Shown here in pieces: positions 57,328 to 64,000 of a DNA stretch of 64,000 bases. Positions within the stretch are counted from its first letter, which is position 1, and each line of letters opens with the position of its first letter. The notes beneath the pieces are model-generated. The model ran no database searches. It saw nothing but the letters and a program-made list of their open reading frames with translations, and was not told where the DNA came from. This DNA is from DASWJZ01 sp963761005. GTDB lineage: Bacteria > Pseudomonadota > Alphaproteobacteria > Rhizobiales > Afifellaceae. The stretch spans positions 62,001-126,000 of the forward strand of contig CAVXFK010000008.1 of NCBI GenBank assembly GCA_963761005.1. The letters run 5' to 3'. The position numbers were made by a program, and so were the translations under genes.

Positions 57328-57465
57328 TCCTACTCCCTACGCGTGTTCCCTGAATGAGGCGCGCGGGCCAAACAGTGGGTTCCTCAACGTTACCGAATCG
57401 TTAGCGCGATCGCGTCCAAGCATATGCCCCCCTCCGGGACGGTCCCGCTCTCGGGCCGGGAATCT

Positions 57466-58419
57466 CTACTGAATTGACCTGCCTATGGCGAGGAATTTCT
57501 CCCGACGCTGCCTGAGGATAGCGTCCCGGCCGAGCCCCGCAAGGTCATTCAGAGCCGTGCGGATCACTTCTCCGGTGCGTTCGATCACCGCCTCGGGATC
57601 GCGGTGCGCGCCGCCGAGCGGCTCCTCGATAATCCCGTCGATGATCTTCAGGTTCATCAGGTCGGTGGCGGTTATCCGCATCGCCGTCGCGGCGTCCTGC
57701 GCCCGCGCCGAATCGCGCCAGAGGATCGATGCTGCGCCTTCCGGCGAGATGACGCTGTAGATGGCGTGTTCGAGCATATAGACACGATTTGCGGTAGCGA
57801 TGGCGATCGCGCCGCCCGATCCACCTTCGCCGATGATTACGGCGACATTCGGCGCGCCGAGCGTCAGGCAGGCTTCGGTGGAGCGGGCGATCGCCTCCGC
57901 CTGCCCGCGCGCCTCCGCGTCGACGCCGGGATAGGCGCCGGCCGTATCGACCAGTGAGATCACGGGCATCTCGAAGCGGTCGGCGAGCTCCATGACCCGC
58001 ACCGCCTTGCGGTAGCCTTCCGGGCGGGCCATGCCGAAATTGTGCTGCAGGCGGGTCTGCGTGTCCTCGCCCTTCTCCTGCGCCAGAATTGCGACGGGAT
58101 CGCCCCGGAATCGGCCGAGACCGGCGATGATCGCGAGGTCCTCGCCGTATTTCCTGTCGCCCGCGATCAGCTCGAAATCCGTGAAAAGCTGGGAAAGGTA
58201 GTGCTTGGCATGCGGCCGGTCGGGATGGCGGGCAACCTGCGTCTTCTGCCACGGGGTGAGCTTGGCGTAGAGGCTCGCAAGCTGATCGCGTGCCTTTCCC
58301 TCAAGCGTCGCGATCTCGTCGGCCACGGAGACGCTATCTGCAGTCTCCAGGCGCCGGAGCTCCTGAATCTGCCCCTCGAGATCGGAAACCGGCTTTTCGA
58401 AGTCGAGATAGGTTCGCAT
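57466..58419 (-). CDS. accA: acetyl-CoA carboxylase carboxyltransferase subunit alpha
   Basis: 317 residues. The alpha half of the carboxyltransferase that moves CO2 from biotin to acetyl-CoA. It starts MRTYLDFEKPVSDLEGQIQE; DPVAILAQEKGEDTQTRLQH, FGMARPEGYRKAVRVMELAD, VIIGEGGSGGAIAIATANRV and SVISPEGAASILWRD are family signatures. AAGGA lies 4 nt upstream of ATG 58419. accD is not in the window. Confidence 0.97.
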   Translation of the reverse strand: MRTYLDFEKPVSDLEGQIQELRRLETADSVSVADEIATLEGKARDQLASLYAKLTPWQKTQVARHPDRPHAKHYLSQLFTDFELIAGDRKYGEDLAIIAGLGRFRGDPVAILAQEKGEDTQTRLQHNFGMARPEGYRKAVRVMELADRFEMPVISLVDTAGAYPGVDAEARGQAEAIARSTEACLTLGAPNVAVIIGEGGSGGAIAIATANRVYMLEHAIYSVISPEGAASILWRDSARAQDAATAMRITATDLMNLKIIDGIIEEPLGGAHRDPEAVIERTGEVIRTALNDLAGLGRDAILRQRREKFLAIGRSIQ

Positions 58420-58495
58420 TCCGTCCTTGCGCCGTTAAGAAGCGGCGCCGATCGCCTGAAATTGCGGCGGAAACTGGCCACGCGGCCCCGCCAAG

Positions 58496-60949
58496 TCAAG
58501 GCGAGGCGTGGACGGCCGGCACGCCGGAGGCGCCGGATGCATCTCCGGCGACGAGAGCGCTCAATGACTGCGCCCATTTGGCCTGAGCGTCCGAGAGCGC
58601 ACCCTCCTCCTTAAGCATGTCGGCGATTGAGACGGCCTCGCGGAGAAGCGCCGGCGAATCGGTTTCGTCGACCGCGTAGCTCAGGTCGAAAAGTGCGATC
58701 ACCAGATCCCACTGCCAGACGGGGTTCTTGGGGTTGAGCGCCACCAGCCCCCGCGCAACGTCGACCGACTCCCCGAACAGTGCCCGCGCCTTCGGCGTCT
58801 CTCCGGCCTTCAACTCGATGTCGCCGATCTCGTTCAGGACTACACCCATGTTCCGCCGCCAGCCGGCATTGTCCGGCTGGCGCGCGATGAGCTGCCGATA
58901 GATGCCGAGCGCCTCGTCGTAGGCGGCGCGCGCACCGTCTGTGTCGCCTGCGAGAAGCTTCATGTCGCCGATCCGATCGAGGCCGACGGCCGTGTCCGCC
59001 TTCCATTTCACCTTGTCGGGCTCGCTCGCGGTGAGCTTGCGGAGCATGGCGAGGCTCTGTTCGTAGGCCGCGAGCGCGCCGGCCATGTCGCCGGTTGCGC
59101 GCTTGATCCCCCCGACCTTGTTCAATCCGATCGCAACGTCGTTCTGCCACTCGGCGTTGCCCGGATCGCGATCGAGGAGCGCCCGCGCAATCGTGAGCAA
59201 CTCGTCGAAGGCGTTCGCGGCACCCTGTGTGTCGCCGCTCGCAAGGCGCAATTCCGCGACGTTGTCGAGGCTGACCGAAACGTTGCGCGACCATTCGGCG
59301 TTCTGCGGGTCGAGCCGCGCCAGGCGCCGGCGGATATCGAGCGACTCCTCGTAGGAAGCGAGCGCGTCCTTGGTCGCCCCGGTGCTCGATTGCACAGCCG
59401 CGACGTCGTCGAGAGCCGTGGCGACGTCGTTCTGCCAGAGCGTATTGTTGGGCTCCGCGTCCGCGAGAGCGCGGCGGATATCGAGCGCCTCCTTGTAGGA
59501 GGCGAGCGCCGCCGGCATGTCGCCGGCGTAGTAATCCGTGTCTCCGATCTTCGTCAGCCCGACCGAAAGATCGCGCTTCAGCATTTTATCTTCCGGGGAT
59601 TCGCGAACGAGCCGGCGGCGGATCGCGATGCTTTCCTTCTGCGCCGTGCGCGCCGCATCGGAGTCGCCGAGCGTTTTCTTCAGATCGGCGAGGTTCTCGA
59701 GCGCCAGCGAGAGGTCGTGCTCGACCTGGCTGTTGTCGGGCTGAAGCCCGGCATTCTTGCGGGCGAGCGCCAAAGCCTCGTCATAGGCGGCCGCCGCGCC
59801 GTCCGTATCGCCTTCCGCCGCCTTGAGGTCGCCGACGCGACCCAAGAGCAGCGCCAGGATGCCGATCGATTGCCAGTCGTCCGGCTTCGCGGCCAGGACA
59901 TCGCGCGCGATCTTCAGGGCCTTGTCGTAGGCGGCGCTCGCGGCGGGGGCGTCGCCCTTCAAATCGTAGAGGGAGCCGAACTCGCCCTGGATCGCGGCGC
60001 GGATACGCTGAACGCCGGCATCGTTCGGCGCCGCGGCAAAGAGCGGCGCCGCCGCCTTGTCGGCGGCATCGAGCATCCGCTGCCGGCTTTCGATCGGAAC
60101 GCCTTCAACGTCCTTGAGACCCTCCGCCATCTCGGTGAAGACGCCCTGCATCGTGGCGGTCGCGACGTGGAAATTGCGCTCCGCCTCGTCGCGCGCGGCC
60201 TTCTCGGCGACCGCGCGCTGTTCCGCGAGGCCCTGCTGCTCGACCGCGACGCCGCGCTGCCAGTAGGCGAGGCTCGCGAGCCCAATGCCGACGATCGCGG
60301 TGGCGAGCGACACGGCGACCGCCAGACGCTGGCGGCGGCCCTCTGCGCGGCGGCTGGCAAGCAGAAGCTCGAGGACTTCATCGGAGGGCGAAGGAGCGGC
60401 CGGCGGCTTCCGATCGCTCCAGGCCTGCGCGTCCTTGAGCGCTGCGCCGCGGAGAAGCCGCGCCGACGAGCGTCCGTGGAGCAGCCATTGGCGAGCCCGG
60501 TCCGCGAGCCGCGTATGCTCCTTCAGCCACGCCTGATCCGTCGTCAGGACGGCGGCCAGCGTCGGCACGTGCACGTCGAAGTCGAACGCGCCTTCGGCCG
60601 GCAGCACATGGATGCGGCCGAGCGCCTCCGGCAGCGATTCCGGCGGCACGGCTTCGACCGCCACCGGGATCAGCCGCTTGTTCAGCCGCTGGACCTCGCC
60701 GAGCTCCCAATTGCACCAGCGCGACTTGACCGAGCTTGAGCTGACCAGCCACACCACGGTGTCGGAGGCGCGGATGAAGTCGGCGAGCTCGTTCTGCCAT
60801 TCCTCGCCGTAGGGCAGATCGCGGCGATCGATCACCACCTCGAAGCCCGCTTCTTCGAGGGCCGCGACGAGCCGATCCGCTGCCGCCAGATCGCGACGCG
60901 AATAGGAGACGAAGACCTTCAGACGATCGTGCTGTGGATCGACGCTCAT
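58496..60949 (-). CDS. TIR domain - transmembrane - TPR repeat protein (1)
   Basis: 817 residues. TIR domain at about 8-135 (LKVFVSYSRRDLAAADRLVA, BB-loop IDRRDLPYGEEW) with the candidate NADase Glu about E82 in SRWCNWELGEV. A linker (WLKEHTRLADRARQWLLHGR, ARLLRGAALKDAQAW) is followed by a TM helix at about 208-230, a coiled coil, and an array of about nine degenerate TPR-like repeats of about 50 residues (DPGNAEWQNDVAIGLNKVGG, GDMAGALAAYEQSLAML). TIR and TPR parts lie on opposite sides of one TM, with TIR probably cytosolic. Starts 4 bp after the stop of a close paralogue: a tandem pair. Signalling or defence role is inferred. Confidence 0.85.
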   Translation of the reverse strand: MSVDPQHDRLKVFVSYSRRDLAAADRLVAALEEAGFEVVIDRRDLPYGEEWQNELADFIRASDTVVWLVSSSSVKSRWCNWELGEVQRLNKRLIPVAVEAVPPESLPEALGRIHVLPAEGAFDFDVHVPTLAAVLTTDQAWLKEHTRLADRARQWLLHGRSSARLLRGAALKDAQAWSDRKPPAAPSPSDEVLELLLASRRAEGRRQRLAVAVSLATAIVGIGLASLAYWQRGVAVEQQGLAEQRAVAEKAARDEAERNFHVATATMQGVFTEMAEGLKDVEGVPIESRQRMLDAADKAAAPLFAAAPNDAGVQRIRAAIQGEFGSLYDLKGDAPAASAAYDKALKIARDVLAAKPDDWQSIGILALLLGRVGDLKAAEGDTDGAAAAYDEALALARKNAGLQPDNSQVEHDLSLALENLADLKKTLGDSDAARTAQKESIAIRRRLVRESPEDKMLKRDLSVGLTKIGDTDYYAGDMPAALASYKEALDIRRALADAEPNNTLWQNDVATALDDVAAVQSSTGATKDALASYEESLDIRRRLARLDPQNAEWSRNVSVSLDNVAELRLASGDTQGAANAFDELLTIARALLDRDPGNAEWQNDVAIGLNKVGGIKRATGDMAGALAAYEQSLAMLRKLTASEPDKVKWKADTAVGLDRIGDMKLLAGDTDGARAAYDEALGIYRQLIARQPDNAGWRRNMGVVLNEIGDIELKAGETPKARALFGESVDVARGLVALNPKNPVWQWDLVIALFDLSYAVDETDSPALLREAVSIADMLKEEGALSDAQAKWAQSLSALVAGDASGASGVPAVHASP

Positions 60950-60953
60950 GGCG

Positions 60954-63896
60954 TCAGGGCGAGGGTTGCGTGGCCGGGGTCTGCTGCTGCGGAGTCTCCG
61001 ACTGCGAGGTGACCTGCACCAGGAATTGTCTCAGCGTGTCGGGCCACGGGGTCTGGTCCACGGTCAGCGCGCCCTCCTCTTTCAGCTCGTCAAGGATTTT
61101 CAGCGCCCTGCTGATCGCGTCAAGCCGCTCCGCTCCGGTAGCGACCGTCGCGATCTCGTAGAGGCCCGCCGCGAGGTCCGACTGCCACTGTGCATTGGTC
61201 TTGTCGAAAGCCGCCAAGCGCTCCGCTATCGGCAGGCTCATCTCGTAGTTCGAGAGCGCGCTGATCACGTTGCCCTGCGCAATGCGAACATCGCCGAGCT
61301 TGCGATAGCTGATCGAGAGATGTCGCTGCCAGAGCGTGTTGGTCGGATCGGCAGAGGCGAAGCGCGCCGCAATACTGAGATTCGCATTGTAGCTCTCCGC
61401 GGCGCTCGTGAAATCGCCCTCGGCGAGCCGCACGTCGCCGATATTCGCATAGCCAATCGCAAGATCGCGCTGCCACTCCGTGTTGCTCGGATCGCCGGCA
61501 ACGAGCCGTCGAATGATGGCATGGCTTGCCTCATAGCTCGCCAGCGCGGCTGCAAGATCGCCCTGTTGCAGCTGAACATCGCCGACATTGCCGTGGGTGA
61601 TCGCCAAGTCATGCTGCAGCTCGATGTTGTCCGGTTCAGAGCCGGCGAGGCGCTCCGCTATGTCGCGGCTCGCCTCGTAGCTTCCGAGCGCGCCGGTGAG
61701 ATTTCCGAGCGCCGCCTGGACGTCGCCGATATTGCCATGGCTGATCGAAAGATCGCGTTGCCAGTCGGGGTTGTTCGGGTCGGCCGCTACGAGGCGCTCG
61801 GCGATGCCGCGGCTCGCCTCGTAGCTTTTGAGCGCGCCAGCGAGATTCCCGAGCGACGCCTGAACATCACCGATGTTGTTGTCACTGACAGAGAGGTCGC
61901 GCTGCCAGTCGGTATCATCCGGATCGACGGCAGCGAAGCGAAGATGCGATCCCGCGCCTCCCCTCGTAACTCACCAGCGCCGCGACGAGATTTCCGAGCG
62001 CGAGCTGCGCGTCGCCGATGTCGCCGTAGCCGATCGACAGCTCGCGCTGCAACTCGGCATTCTTCGGGTCGGCGGCGGCGAGGCGTTCTACAATTGGAAG
62101 ACTCGCCTCGTAGCTTTTGAGCGCGGCGTCGGTTTCGCCTTGCGTTATTTGAATCTCGCCGACTCCTATAAGGATGGTGGCCAGATCGCGCTCGAATTCG
62201 GCGTTGCCCGGATCGGCGGCCGTTAAGCGCTCGGCGATCGGCGCGGCCCTTCTCGTAAGCTTCCCAGACTGCCGCTGAGATCGCCCTCCGCCTTCTGCAG
62301 CGATCCGATCTTTTCGTGCGCGGCGACAAGCTCGTGCTGCCATCGCGTATTGCCGGGATCGGCGGAAACGAGCTTCTCGCGAACGACGAGACTTGCTTCG
62401 AAGCTCTGGCGCGCGTCGCTCAGGTTTCCCTGCTCCGTTTGCACGTCGCCGATCCTTTCGAAGGCAAGCGACAGTTCGTGCCGCCATTCGGCATTGTTCG
62501 GATCGCCCGCTGCGAGTTCTTGGCGAATCCGGAGGGTTGTTTCGTAGCTGGCGAGCGCCTCGGCAAGGCTCCCCCGCTTCACATTCAGGTCGCCGATCCT
62601 GTCGGCAGCGGCCGCGAGATCGCGCAGCGCCTGCGGGTCATCCGAACCGTCGGCGGCGAGCTGCTCGGCAATGTTGCGATCGGTCTCGTAGCTCACAAGG
62701 GCCGCGTCGAGGTCGCCATGCGCCGCGCGGAGATCGCCGATCGTGACGTGGATCGCGGCAAGCTGGTGCTGCCATGCCACCTTTTCCGGACCGGCAGCGG
62801 CTCGGCGCTCCGCGATGCCGCGGCTCGCGTCGTAGGCCGAAAGCGCCGCATCGCCGTCGCCGGCCGCGCGGTAGGTATCTCCGAAGGCGACGAACATTGC
62901 GGCCTGCGTGCGCAGCACGTCGTCGTTGTCGGGCGAGACCTGCGCGAGCTGGCCGACCGTACCGGCGACCCGATCGAAAACCTTGCGCATGTCTTCGACG
63001 CGTATGCCTTCGACATCGCGCAGCCCCTCCGCGACATCGGACACGATACCGTCGACGGTCTGCCGCGTTGTCTGGAAGGTCCGCTCAGCCGCTTCGCGTG
63101 CCGCCCGGTCGGAAGCCGCGTGCTCTTCGGCGAGTTGCTCAGCCGCGACGGCATGCGCTTGGCCCTCCCTGGCGAGTTCGCGTTCCTTGATCGCGTCCGC
63201 GCTCTCAAAATAGGCGGAGCCGGCCAGCCCGACACCGGCGAGGGCGACGATCAGCGAGGCGGCGATGCCGACTCGCAGGCGCCGGCCGCGCGCGCGGCGG
63301 CTGGCAAGCACCAGCTCCAGCGCTTCCTCGTTCGGCGGCGGCGCGCCGTCCGGTCGCTTGTCGGCCCAGGCTTCCGCCTCCTTCAGCGCAGAACCGCGAA
63401 GCAGAAGCTCCGGCGTGCGCTTTTGCGCGAGCCACTGCCGCCCATGCTCGGCAAGACGCGTGTGCTCGATGAGCCAATTGCCGTCGGCGTTCAGCGCATC
63501 GACCAGAGCCCCAAGATGCTTCTCGAGTTCGAAGGCGCCTTCGGCCGGCAGCGTCTCTATGCGCCCAAGCATCTCCGGCAGCGCCTCCGGCGGCACAGCC
63601 TCGATCGCCAGCGGAACCAGCCTCTTGTTCAGCCGCATCGCCTCGCCGAGCTCCCGATTGCAGCGGCGCGAGCGGACCGATTGGGCGCTGACCAGCCAGA
63701 TGATCGCATCGGAGGCACGCATGAGAATGGCGTGCTCCTCCTGCCACTGATCGCTGCAAGGAATGTCGCGGCGATCGATCGTGGCGGCGAAGCCCTGCAT
63801 CTCCAGCGCAGCTACGAGCCGGTCCGCGATTACCATGTCGCCGCGCGAATAAGAGATGTAGGCCCTCAGGCCCGTCGGGGCATCGACGCCGCTCAC
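60954..63896 (-). CDS. TIR domain - transmembrane - TPR repeat protein (2), three 1-bp insertions in sequence
   Basis: Paralogue of the 58496 gene. TIR domain (LRAYISYSRGDMVIADRLVA; IDRRDIPCSDQW; candidate Glu about E82 in SRRCNRELGEA), the same linker (WLIEHTRLAEHGRQWLAQKR), a TM helix at about 205-229 and a coiled coil, then a longer TPR-like array of about 13 repeats. The reading frame breaks near 62261, 62239 and 61930-61966; removing one base at each joins the repeats with constant spacing, to about 980 residues. GTG start at 63896. Followed 4 bp later by the second TIR gene. Its upstream neighbour is outside the window. Confidence 0.8.
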
Positions 63897-64000
63897 GATG
63901 CGCCTCGCAGACTTGAAGCGTGCAACGCCGGCGCACGCATCCGCGAAGAGCTGTATGCGGTGATCTCGCGCACCAAAACCCTCCGCGAGGCACGGCTTCA

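Noticed and set aside
63205..63993. Minus-strand 262-codon frame reaching the right edge.
   Set aside because: Shifted-frame shadow of the second TIR gene, with no family match.

Overview
The window is GC-rich, densely coded DNA that looks like an alphaproteobacterial chromosome, most likely from the Hyphomicrobiales (Rhizobiales). The case rests on gene content. There is a long B12-dependent ribonucleotide reductase (nrdJ) of the rhizobial type, and accBC with aroQ and aat. NDUFA12 and DUF2155 proteins, a host attachment family protein, DUF1178 and DUF1127 proteins, BioY, and a secA / ppiC-argJ-mutT neighbourhood are also present. No rRNA, prophage, IS element or CRISPR array was seen. Genus cannot be named from this alone.

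Layout. 1-6522: two sensor systems on the minus strand (a membrane histidine kinase directly upstream of a truncated oligopeptide-binding protein, then a REC-first kinase with its OmpR-type regulator). 6664-7647: a GST and tRNA-Gln and tRNA-Pro. 8149-13862: a complete five-gene Dpp/Opp-type peptide ABC transporter. 13852-20351: BioY, an MBL hydrolase, a DUF1499 protein, an acyl-CoA synthetase, and a LysE exporter with an aminotransferase. 20389-23733: envelope genes (M48 protease, DsbA-like protein) plus NDUFA12 and DUF2155. 23818-24691: a DUF1778/GNAT toxin-antitoxin pair. 24721-27942: aat-accC-accB-aroQ. 28329-32305: nrdJ behind a pair of NrdR boxes. 32393-35073: a lower-GC accessory patch with an orphan core-binding-domain gene, a DUF559 gene framed by palindromic repeats, an LprI-like protein, an orphan BrnA-like protein and a YciI-like protein. 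35094-46503: acyltransferase, MFS exporter, M3 peptidase, LysE exporters, MltB with a WYL regulator, an L,D-transpeptidase and MsrA. 46630-52806: DUF1178-nitrilase-grx-comF, an NDUFAF5-like methyltransferase, an Flp pilin, and mutT-argJ-ppiC. 53050-58419: secA, a YafK-like L,D-transpeptidase and accA. 58496-63896: two tandem TIR-transmembrane-TPR genes.

Functional themes are fatty-acid synthesis start-up (accA, accB, accC, plus biotin uptake by BioY), envelope and peptidoglycan maintenance (SecA, PpiC, M48, DsbA, MltB, two L,D-transpeptidases), peptide uptake, and small-molecule export.

Two things stand out. First, at least a dozen otherwise intact genes, including nrdJ and aroQ, contain single-base indels. 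Uncorrected sequencing error is more likely than real decay, so frameshifted genes are annotated at full length. Second, several palindromic repeat families sit exactly at gene ends: they frame DUF559, encode the tail of Aat and abut DUF2155. The strongest candidates for an under-described system are the tandem TIR-TM-TPR pair and the repeat-framed DUF559 unit.
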